Assembly: GCA_964034945.1 (NCBI GenBank)
Contig: OZ035962.1
Coordinates: forward strand, 91,766,327-91,830,326
Direction: 5' to 3'
From: Chrysopilus asiliformis
Lineage: Eukaryota; Arthropoda; Insecta; Diptera; Rhagionidae
Length of the DNA stretch: 64,000 bases
Shown here: one piece after another, positions 1 to 11,500 of the stretch
Position numbering within the stretch: the stretch's first letter is position 1
Layout of the letters: each line of letters starts with the position of its first letter
Notes under the pieces: generated by a model
What the model saw: only the letters and a program-made list of their open reading frames with translations
Told to the model about the DNA's origin: nothing
Databases searched by the model: none
Translations under genes and position numbers: made by a program

Positions 1-401
1 CCATAAAATGGATATAATTGGATAAAAATAAAAAAAAACTTAAAAAAACTAAAATCGTCGAAGACAAAGTTTTTGTTTAATAAAAAAATCAATTTGTTTT
101 GGGAAGTGGAAAGGGGTGGTTCACTGGATTTTTATGTAGGGAAGAGTTATGCCAAATTATGTTCTGAACTAATTTTGCATTTATAAATTTTTCAATACGA
201 CTCACCGTTTTCAAGAAAATCGCATGAGCGAAGGAAAAACGAAATTGTTAAATTTTGCCCATTCGAAAACTTGACCTCACTTTTTACGAGAAACCTATGT
301 GTGTAAAATTTCAAGTTTCTAGCTTAGTTCCTTCGAGAGTTATTGTATTCACAGGCGATCGAACGGACGCGCACTAGTCAAAATATTTTTTTGTGTCGAA
401 T

Positions 402-918
402 GACTGTGTTTACATTGAGACTCACTTTGAGGCGGCACGTCATTCCTCATTTTTCTGCCGTGTGCACACGGTTCGCTTTATCTGGATTCATATACCGGTT
501 TCATCAACAAAACTAAACGCAGGTTTCAACCATGGCCGAATTATACAAGGTCTGATGGTTATTTTTTGACAGCCACCATTTTGCTACGTCATCGGCAAGA
601 AATTCTTTGTAATGTTGATTGTGCGTACGGAGTTGTTTAGCTAGATGTTAGCTAGATTTGAGAATTAGGGAAAATTCCCATTCAGTCTTATAAGAATTTC
701 TTGCCGATGACGTCGGAGCCAGAAGCAACTGAGCTGTCAAACAGACCTTGTATAATTCGGCCATGGGTTTCAACGACCAGACTCGAAAACCGGTTTGCGA
801 CCGATAATTTTAAGTGAATCTAAACTTCGTTCGCTCTTTTTGGTTTCCCTCCCCACTGCGTCCCTCACCCTCACGAATGACCTGCCGCCTCAAAGTGAGT
901 CTCAATGTAAACACAGTC
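402..918. mobile_element. Inverted-repeat element (MITE), outer member of a nested pair
   Basis: About 43 bases at 402-444 reappear as an inverted copy at about 877-918, with a few mismatches. The ends read GACTGTGTTTACATTGAGAC and its complement. No transposase frame lies inside. A second inverted-repeat element (531-765) sits within it, so this one was probably the earlier arrival. No target duplication was clear, so the superfamily is open. Confidence 0.65.
531..765. mobile_element. Mutator-type (MULE-like) MITE with 9-bp target duplication
   Basis: The element is 235 bp. Its ends match as 24-base inverted repeats (CATGGCCGAATTATACAAGG and complement). The 9-mer GGTTTCAAC occurs directly before it (522-530) and directly after it (766-774). 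A 9-bp duplication is characteristic of the Mutator superfamily. There is no coding capacity. It lies inside the inverted-repeat element at 402-918. Confidence 0.8.
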
Positions 919-2561
919 AAGCGGAACAAGTTCTCCAGTGTAAGTTTGTACGAATGTGGTTTTTATAAGAGATTCCGGAGAGGGAATGTTCTGTCCATGG
1001 TCGCTCGAAGACTGAATTCCTAGTTTTATTTTTTTACATTCGATGTAGTGAAAATTCCAGACATTGACTGTATTACACTTTTTTTACACCTAATCAAATG
1101 TTTTTTTTAAATTCTACGAGAACTGAATTTATGTAAAATTTCAGTAAACAACATATTACCGATAAAAAAAATAGGATTTATTGATTTCGATCATAACATT
1201 TTTAATCATCTTAAATTTATGGTAAAATTGCACCATCATTTTTGTCACAATGAAATCAAAACACTCATAATCGATTATTGATAGCGGTTCAATGCACAAA
1301 ACCAGTTTTTTTTCGTAACTCATCTCTACTATGTTTACGAAGTTAGGCCAAAGATCGGGTGAGCAAAATAAGAGTAATGGCCTAAAAACCATAACCTTGG
1401 TTACTGTCTTTTAATGACTCATCTTACCTGCTAGCAGGCAAGATCTTTGATTAATCATCTGTAAAATAGGTAAATGACCGCTGATCATCCTACAAATCAC
1501 ATCGGTAACTAATGCAGCCATTTCCGAATACCGTTTGAACAAGAAAACAACATCATTTGAAGGGGAAACTTTTGAAGAAAAAACTGAAAATTGTGGTATT
1601 AAAAGGCAAAATTTAAACTTAAAAAATAATCATGTGCAAGCTTTAAAAACTACGGATGGAGAAAAACCTTTTTTAACGAGCAAAGGATATTTATAGCTAA
1701 CAAATTCCTTTATTGTTCTACTATTTTACTAAATTAATAACATAATCTTGTGCAATAAATATTTTATCTTAGATATAGTTTTTCCCAAAGCAACATTTAT
1801 TAATAAATCATTTGTAGATCAATGATTCACTTTCTCTTACCGTCAAGAATTTCTTTTATCTTTAAATTATGTCGTCGAAATTTTGTGTCACAAATCCATT
1901 TGCGTTGTGCATTAGAATTCATGCGAAAATTACAAAAGATTGCATTGGGAAGTTCTAATCTTGATTGCTTTTACGTTTCACAAGCAAGTAAAAAGATTGT
2001 AGTTAGAGTGAAAAAATTTAAATTCAAGTCAACTAATGAGAAGTTTTTAAGAAAGAAAAAATCATCAATCTGGGTCAGGGAAGTTTTATCTTCCAATGGA
2101 GTGTTCGAAATCGTTATCTTGAAATTGCTTACTAAAAATTGCGAATCAAATATAATTTGTGGCTTGTTTAACCGAAATGAAGAAATATCTAGTAAAATTG
2201 TGAAATAATTTTTCAATAAGTTTTATTTTTTGAAGGATTTTTCCATAATATATTAATATTTTCTTTGTATTAATAAAATTGCAGTGATACAGATTTGTAA
2301 TGAGTGATGATGATAAAACAAAATTAAATATTTCGAATGTTTACACCTCCAACAGTAAGGCCGCTATGGCAGTAGAATAACGCAGTTTTGGTCTCAAAAT
2401 GAGAAAATGCAATCGATTTAACCGGTGCATCGCTTAAATCAACATTGTTTTCCCATTAATTAAAAAAAAATAAACATTACAACATTTGACAATCTTTTTA
2501 CGATTTATTTATTCATATTTTTTTTTTGTTATTTTCAGACAAATATCAAAATATCAATCAA

Positions 2562-5500
2562 ATGGATTCCCCGAAAAAAGGCACGTATCCGTTAAGCTAT
2601 AGAGAAGCATTTTCAATTTGTATCGATGATTTTTTACTGGATTTCGCATTTGCCGATATACGGCCGTATGTAAATGTTGAAGACTATATTTTCACAGAAG
2701 ATGATATTCAGAAGATTTGGACGCAAGTAAGTAAAATTATGAATTTGGTGGGGTTGGTAAAAAATACTGTTGGTATTCTAGAAGGAGAGTTTTTCACAAA
2801 AATACGTCACACATTCACAAGGGAAGGGGGCCGAGTATACCAGATTTGTCAAGAATGCAAGATTTTTGAAGAATACCAGATTTGTCAAGAATACCAAATT
2901 GCTAGATTTTGCCTTTTTGGGGGTTATTGTGACCAAAAAAGAAAGAGTAACTTTCACTTTTTCGTAAATTTTTTTTTGTTACCGTGAATGTAAATTTGTT
3001 TTTACCAAAGAACCCAAGGCCCTTATGAAAATCCGCAACTTAAGCATATTGGTTTCTTTTTGGCATCAGGGCACCAATCATGTATTCCGACGCGTCTCTG
3101 TCTTTTGGTTTCGACGCAGCTTTTAACTCTTGACTTCGCCTCATCAGCAGCTTCAAATTTCCTGGAGTGACAGTCAGAATCACATTTCGATTCATAGTGA
3201 CGATTCTGCGAAATTTCAAGTCAAGAGTTAAAAGCTGCGTCGAAGTCGAAAGACAGAGACGCGTCGGAATACATGATTGGTGTCCAGATTTCTTGAAGAG
3301 TTCCAATAGTTAAAAAAAAATTCAAAAAAGGAATCCTTCATTAGTGACTCCTTACGCCTAGAGTGGTCTATTGGGCATTTTTAAGCATGCTGTATCTAAT
3401 TATTAAGTCAAAACTGGTAAAAATGAAATTGTTCTTTTCTTGCAACTGTGAGGCTTTTAATGTCTGAATATATTTGATCATGACATGTTAAAATTTTCGC
3501 CTGTGGCGCATTTACTTCAAGTTAGAAGTTTTTAAACAAAAAAAAATCTTCATGCCGGATTTTTATTTGTATCACTTTTTTGTATTGTTTTCGCTTGCAG
3601 TACTGCGAATTAAAAAAAGATATTTTGACATTTCCTGGAACAAGGATTTTTGTATCTAGTCGCAGGATTTCTGCAGCCAACCGTCTGGCAACAATGGGTA
3701 ACGTGACGACGGCGGTAATACCCGTAGAAAACATAAGAAAAGCTACAATTGCCAGGGGCCAATCGTCAAATACTTCATATGAGGACAGAATTTTTGTTTA
3801 AAAAAATCCATTTTTATAGGAGGGGGTGCTGTCGGGGAGGAAAGATCAGATATGATTTTAATGTATGGAACTGCTATGTAAAATCATATTCTAAACACAT
3901 TTCGTCTTTATAAATTTTTCGATACGATGCACTGTTCTCGAGAAAATAGGAAAAAGTAATCCGTTTGTATGGGCGAGGAAGAAAGGAGTAATCCAACTGA
4001 ATTTTAATGTATGAATGAGTTATGTAAAATCATATTCTAAACAGATTTTACCGTTAAAAATTTTTCAATACAATTTACCGTTTTCGAGAAAAGTAAAAAA
4101 AAATGTTTCGTTTTTATCGGGGAGGGGAGAAGGAATGATCCGATTTTGCCCGTTCAAGAACTTAGCCTTGATATTTACGAGAAACGCAACTGTAAAAAAT
4201 TTCAAGTCTCTAGTTCAATCCTTTCGAAAGTTATGGTGTTCTCGGACAGACAGACGGACGGAAATGCGGAAATTAAAATCTTTTGTCAGCCCCTGCACCC
4301 TTGTGTAGTTCGTTTTTGTGTGCGACGATTAGTTAGATGCGTTACAAACAGTATACTAAAGCAAAATTATGAGAAAATGGTTTTTTTTTTTGCAAATCAC
4401 ATTTTCATAATTTAGCAACGTGTCATCGGTAGTTTTATACACACACACTCACGCTAGAAATCAAGAGTGGCGTATTTTATATACATTCCCTAAAGCTTTA
4501 AGTCGTCACAACATCTTAAACACATGAAAAAAAAACTTTCTTGTTTCATCACACTTACTAGAATTTTTTTTATTTTACAGGACAATGACCGAAATCAGAC
4601 GCTTATGATGTTTGCAATTCTACGTGATAAAGACAACGTTTACGAGCAATTTCTAAAAGTCTTGCAGCGTGACTATGGCTGGCTACGCGATAATGTCATT
4701 AACACTCGTCAAAATCCAACACTGGAAACCGATATATTTCAGAATGAATTGCACAACATTAGAAGCCATTTTCCGAAGCATGCCGACTTCAATGTTCATC
4801 GATTCAATTATGTAAGTTGTTTAAACGAGATCAGAATTTTGATCGCTAATAAGTTTTGTCAATACCAAAGCTATTAGCAAAAAAAATTGTTAACTGGCAT
4901 TTTTCGTATATACATTTTTTACGATTACGCAAAAAAAATCTAGAAATAATTTTATCTTCTTTGGTAGAAAACTAGGACTTAACAAAAAAAATTAAAGTTC
5001 TATTTTTATTAAATATGCTTTCTAGCTCTTTCGATCTTCTAGGGAAAAAAATACCAATTGCTGATAAAATTTCGCAAATTTAGTAATTGACTGCTAATCT
5101 TATCTCCCCTAAATTATTTTCGAATGTTTTTCCATTTTATTTAATTCTATTTTTAATCAAATATTTTCAGTATTTAACAACGAAAGAATATCTTGAGAAT
5201 TTAATACCGAAAGAGTATTTAGTGATTTACGGTGAAATTGGATTTGGTAAGAAATGGCTAGCGTTGGATGTTTGCTGTGATTATCGAGTGATGAAATCGG
5301 TTAATTTTAAAATATTTTGGCTCGATGTGCATAATTGCGATAGCCCGGAAATGGACTTAGAAAAATTACAAAGGTAGGAATTGATATTTTCACACTTGAA
5401 GTTACTTGAAATTAAATGTTTTTAAAACAAAAAAAAATCTTATTTAGACTGAAAATCTTGCTCGGCGAATATTCAACTAGGAAAATAGAACAATTTGATG

Positions 5501-8500
5501 GGACGAGCAATAAAATATTGGAGCTACAACAAGAAATTAGAACAATTCTTAGACAAAAGGAATTTGAAGACTGTCTACTGGTGCTATCCGATGTACAAAA
5601 TAAAAAGACATTGGAGACATTCTATTTACCGTGCAAAATATTAATTACAACGAGAAATAAGAAGGTAATATTCAAGATAGAAAAACAAATGCTTTGAACT
5701 TTAAAAAAAACTTAAGTATATTAGCAATATTTGAAAAAAAAACTGGTTTCCAACTAATCCTAACAAAATACTTTTTTTTCCCCAATTTCAGATTAAGGAT
5801 TTCCTGCCAAAACACGCAACAAAACTAGTATGGCTTCAGGAAGGCCTAACAGAACTGGAGAGTATTACATTATTTGAAAAGGTGCTCGAATACGATCGTC
5901 TGCTATTCCCAAAAAATGCCAGCGATTTATTTGAATTAAGCAAAGGACATCCATTTCTACTTAATTTAATTGCACAAAACTTGAAGGGTCGTGATAAAAC
6001 GGACGGCTGGAATGATTGGATCGGAAGTCTTAAAGGATTCGAGTACGTATTTTGTGTCAATTTACAAATTAATCTTTTTTTAAAGAAATCTCTTTTCCAT
6101 CGACAGAATCAAAAATGAAAAGATGATCGCATTAATTCAACGTTCATTGCGGGTTCTGCGCAAAGACGAAATCGAATTCTATAAGACGTTTGCAATATTT
6201 TATCATTCGGTTAAGATACCGTTAAGTGTAAGTATGACTTTGCTAATACACAAGATAATCTCTTTTTACAGCTAATGATAAAAAAAAATATTGTGAGAAT
6301 TAGGAAATCAACATTGAAGTTATATTATTACGTATTGATTATGTGTAATCATTTTATCTGGAAATTAGCACAAGGTTATTCTTTATTACCGGTTTTTACA
6401 GTGAAATAACAACATATTTTGTGAAATTGAATTTCAACCGAAAATCTGATCTGAAATTCAATTTTTGTGCTGTGAAATATCAAAATTGGACAGTGACGCA
6501 TCACACTCAAATTTTTTTGCAATAAACAAATTTATGGAAAAATTTTAAATCCATTTTCAAAAAAATTATTTTTTGTTTGAAATAATCTACAGTAGCCAAG
6601 CAGCAGGGTTAAAATGCGCCCGCGGCCATTAAGGTTTTTCCGATCAAAATCTGAAGACTTTTTTTTAAAAACGCGATAAAACTTTTGTGTAATTAACGGT
6701 CACGAACCAAAATTTTTGTTGTGTCGTAATATGAGAACAAAAATCGAAACAGAATTTACTGCTAGCGAAAAACTTAATCAAAATGCAGGAGTGATATTCC
6801 GTAACTTGTTTCAAGCGTCTATTTCGAGTTAGAAGACCAAGAAGTATTCGCTATCTCTATTTTGGCCGAAATAAATGACAGAGAGAAACCGAGATAGCAA
6901 ATACAACTTTTTCTTCTAACTCGAAACAAACGCTTGAATCGATTTACGGAATACCACTCCAGAATTTTTTGAGATGAATGTGATTTAAATGAAATGCGCC
7001 GCAGGTAAAATAGTGATTCAATTCTGCCTCCCCCTCTCCGTGTTTGGGCTCTTTCCAGCTGCACCTGTCTATTTACGTATCTGCAAATCATTGCCTTTTT
7101 GAACCTGAAATTGCTCAACCCCTTACGTTTTTAAGATATTTTTAAACAGTTTAAAATTCAAGTTTTTTTTTACGACTTTCCTATAACTTTCAGGAATTAA
7201 ACTAGATGTTCTCATATTTCTAAAGTGATTTAGGTCGTTACCGGGTTGAGGGTTTTTTAGATTTTCTAGAAAACAAAACGGAAATAACTTTCTCAATCAC
7301 TATTTTTTTTAAATATCCTCACCGGGTCTTTGAATCGGATTCGTGATCAACGACCACTAGAACCTCTACTGCAAATTTTCCCGAAAAAAATGAAATTTGT
7401 GTTATCCATACAAAACGATCTTTCAGTCGGTCTGCGGTCTTTCTATCCTCATCGGTCTTTAGCCTTGGTACCTCCTGCTACTATCTAATGACATAATTTA
7501 TTTAATGGTAAAAAACAGTAAAATTTGCTTCAGTACGATGTTGGGTTACTAGAAGGCTTGAAGTAAATAGATTTAACTTTACGGCACAACCTATTCAAAG
7601 GTAAAAACCCGATCGAAATCCCTTCAACAATCTAAGATATGACAGAGAATGGAAGTTGCGGGCAGACGAAGAAGTAATTTTTCAGACCGACAGACAAAAG
7701 TTATAATCATACTTCATACTAATATATAAAAATGAGTTGGTGTCTGTCTGTCTGTCTGTTCCTCTTTCACGCAAAAACGGCTGAAGCGATTGACTTGAAA
7801 TTTGGCATGAGTGTCTGTGGTAGTTCTGGTTCCAACTAAGGCATACGGAAAAGTAGCGCGAGGGGTGGGAGGAGTAAGGGGAGGGGGTAAAGTCATCTCG
7901 AAACTTAGCTCTTCCTCTATGTTATCCTTTCGCCGATTGGCCTGAAGTTTAGCCCCAACATAGACCATAAAAAAACAAAAAAAAAATTGAAAAAACTTAA
8001 CCCGGCAACGACGGGTATACAAGCTAGTTAGTTATAATTTTAAACCTGCCAATTTAAAACCAATTAGCTCTAAATTTTACTGTACTATCGCGACCGCAGA
8101 TATATATTTATGTATGTCAAACAGAACACCTTGTTGTCGATATATTTAAAAACTAAAACTTCTTATTTTTTGCACTGCGGCGGATTTTTCTAGAAAAAAA
8201 GATTTCTTTTAATTTTTCTTCCCAAAAAACAACTTTTTCTATTTTAAAATTGTGATAAATTCAACATTAAAACAGCTTAAGTTCAGTTCCATCGTTAGAG
8301 AATTTTACTGAAAGGCGATTAGCAAACATTTCGGACGCTGAATGAGGTGTGTATTGATTTCAAAAATCGGTTTTATATTTTATTTGATTTTTATGTCTTG
8401 TTCGTTTCTAAATCATTAAACCCTTGGCAATTTACAAACGTTGATTTGTTTTTTTTTAATGAATTCTTGCACAAAATTATTTTCATTAATCGCTAATATA

Positions 8501-11500
8501 AATAATTTTCTATTTTTCGTGTAATGTAGTGTGGAATAATTCAGAATTACGATCGTAACATTTCAAGGTGAAAGCATTCTAATCAATTTTGTAAAAAAAA
8601 AAACTGTTGAATATCAAATCCCCATTTTTAACACAGTTGCAATCGTGTTTAGTTGGAAAAATTTTTATTTGTACAAAAATTTGATATGATTGGATCTGAC
8701 TGTAAATATGTACTCAAAATTGCAATAACATTATGGTTTTTTTATTATTTTAAACTTCTGTAAATTATTTCCTCAATGGAAAATAGTTCGATAAAATATT
8801 TTAAAACAAATTATCTCCTTAGCAAAAAAAAAAAGTCGAAATTTTTAACGCAAATTTTTTTAATGTCTTTTATAAAAAGTTTCTGGTAAGTTATTCGGCA
8901 CTGTGAAATATTTTAATCTTTGTTCACGTCCTCTCATTTCGCACTGTTTTAAAATATGTAAATATCACCCCTAAAAAAAGTTTAAAATGCATTCTGAATT
9001 TAAATGAGTTAAATTTTTCAACACTAATTTAGTTAAAATTTCAGATTTTAGCATCGCTATGGGATATGTCTGAGACGGAGGCTAAACATCTTGTATTAAA
9101 GTTCGATAAATTCTCATTAATCACAACAAGAAGTGGACAGGCGATGTGCATGCTACATTCGCTCTATTATTCGTATTTAAAAAATTGCGAAATTGATGAA
9201 AAATCTCTGCATAAGAAGCTAGTGGAGAGCTATAAGTAAGTTTTGTTGTATTTTTAAACTAAAAGCGAGGTTTTTAGGTATGACTTTTCAAGCAAAGATA
9301 AAATTAATTTAATAGTTGCTTAATCTACATGTAAGCCGACTAAATCGAAGATTTTTTTGGGTTGTATTCTTGCGAGTTTTAGTCTTATTCTAAACTAAAA
9401 CCTTCGCCCTAATTCTTGCCTTTTTTCTTGATTTTAAATTTCGAAAATTTAATGACTTTGACAAGTTTCTAACCTAACCTATGTTTATTCAACAAAAAAA
9501 AAAAAAAAAATTCACTCGCTTTTGATTACAATTACGAAAAAAGTTTTTCCAAACTTGAATCACACCCGATTTTTTCTTTAATATTGTTTTATTTTCTTAG
9601 CATCGAATCGGCATTGGAAAAACGAACAGAATTGGACATTAGTGATTTACCAGATGATAAATATTTCCACTATTTCATTGGGTATCACATAAAGGAAGCT
9701 GAAATGATCCATTTATTCCCAAAGCTCTATCTCGATTTCGGTTTCTTGAATCAAAAATTACGTGCAACCGGGTTGCCCAACACAATTGGAGATTTGAAAC
9801 AGTATCGCAATGAGATAACTGGTAAGATATTTTCTTTCATTTTATCACTTTTAGTTATTTTTTCAATTCAATTTTTTGTAAATTTAATTTTTTCTTTAAT
9901 GTTTTTCACTGATTTAAACACGTTCGTGACATTTGCTTTTTCAACTTTTTTTTACATTTGAACATCGTGTACCACCCGTGGTACACTAGCGATTTGTTTT
10001 CTGGCGGTTGTGCGCCATCGGTGGTACACGGTGCGTGTTTTTATATTACTTCATAAAATACTGACAATTTATGTTAAAACTATGTTTTTATACTTACGAC
10101 TGTCAGGAACATTCAAAAATCGATTGCACTATGCATGTGGTACACGATGTCACGAACGTGTTAAATTAGTATAGAAAAAAAATTTTTGTTACCGATTTTT
10201 ATTTAATTTTCAAAGAAAACCATCCGTACAAAGAAAGGTTCATCGATCGCTTGCTTGAATTTTTGCCAAACATTGAGGAGATGCTTTTAAAATCTTATGA
10301 CACCGATTTACTACAGTATGCTTTGATGCAGGATGGCATTCTTCGGACTGAAGCATTGAAACAGGCCAGCAAATTCTCAGAACGCATTTGGTTTTCGGAT
10401 AGGTAAGTGAATTCCAATTTAAAATAACACAAAGTGAACGAAATTTTTTGTCACTAATTTTATATTAAAGCGTCTCTCGATTTACGGCATTTTTGGTCGG
10501 CCAAATTGCATTGTATTACAGAAAAATGCGAAGCTATGCGACAGCGCGCAGCGAAGTAGGTAAGGCCGCATTCCATTAATAACCCCAGTTAACTGAAAGT
10601 TGTTCCAAATATTAGAGCAGGTGCGCACATTTTGACAAGGAAGTAAAATGGCATTACTTTGGCAATTTGAGTTTTTCAAATGCTTAAAAACCAAATTCGG
10701 AAGCTCGCTTCAAAGTATATTTCTACTAACTTAGTTACTATTTACTTACTCCTACTTAAATCTACCTCAATGCACGTTGAAATGCTAGTTTTGACGGATT
10801 TAAAAAACTCAAATTGCCACTTCGGCACCATTATACGTGCATACCAACGCGGTGTGCGCCTGCACTTAGAGGAGTAGATTTAAGCCTAACTGTTGACATG
10901 CCATCCTCCCAATTCCGCTCAACTTGCTTTATCGAAATGACTAGCGATAGTTTAATTCAACGAGGCGCAATTCCCCTCGAAAATGTGGTGCCAAGGAGAG
11001 AATCATTAAAAACCATCACTTTGGGATACTTGAAAAAAATGTTAGCTCCAACAGGACTTCAAAGATTTTCTTCTTTGAAAGGACTTAAAATAATACGGGT
11101 ATTCTTTGGTACGTTGTTCGAGTGCCAAGTAAAAGCGTTTCGTTTTGTTTTGAAAGCTCCACCGCTTTTACTAGTTTCCATCCTGTATAACAATTTCCAT
11201 ATTTATTGCACCGAAATAAACAGAAAATCGCTCCCAACTTGCAAAAACGAATAGAATTTTTCCGCGAAACTTAAAATGCTTTTTTCCTTAATAAAATCTT
11301 TTTAACCGACTTTTATTTAATTTTTTTCAGTGGTCACTTCCATCGCCGTCGGCAAATGGTTCAACTGGCCGAGCCCCAACACTATGTTCGCTTCATCGAT
11401 GCAGACACGTGTTTATTTGCGCTTCAAAGGAATACGATTTTCTTAGCGGATTTATCATGTGACTACCAAATCGAGCCGACTAGTTTTGCTGGCCATTCCC

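Larger units (their letters stand above)
1..2561. other. Repeat-rich upstream flank of Dark
   Basis: No gene could be supported here. About 101-380 holds a member of a dispersed repeat family seen again near 3815, 48788 and 55430. 402-918 holds nested inverted-repeat elements, described separately. The rest is AT-rich. A 128-codon open frame at 1822-2208 has no motif I can name. A polypyrimidine run ending in AG at 2538, followed closely by the Dark start codon, suggests that Dark has a noncoding first exon somewhere in or before this region, but its donor could not be picked out. Confidence 0.5.
6228..9044. other. Long Dark intron with two recognisable insertions
   Basis: This 2.8-kb intron separates NB-ARC exons that are elsewhere tightly spaced (introns of 60-360 bp). 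I see a palindromic element at about 6788-6960 and a Helitron at 7714-8027. The rest is AT-rich with poly-A/poly-T runs and no open frame of note. Confidence 0.6.

Noticed and set aside
1822..2208. 128-codon plus-strand frame upstream of Dark
   Set aside because: No recognisable domain, AT-driven composition (Lys, Ile, Phe, Ser), no splice context. A WVRE-like piece faintly recalls Harbinger N-termini but is too weak to call.
3580..3801. Open frame after a good acceptor (CGCTTGCAG) inside a Dark intron
   Set aside because: The CARD continues naturally from 2726 to 4581 in phase; this piece has no CARD-like helix pattern and a shadow frame is open on the other strand.
8101..8115. Search for tRNA, rRNA and CRISPR-like arrays across the window
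   Set aside because: No cloverleaf-like T-loop with a matching acceptor stem, no rRNA signature, and no regularly spaced repeat with unique spacers was found. Coordinates here are nominal.
10814..11254. 146-codon frame in the Dark intron before the WD40 exon
   Set aside because: No domain recognised, lies among inverted-repeat fragments, and joins neither flanking exon in a sensible protein.
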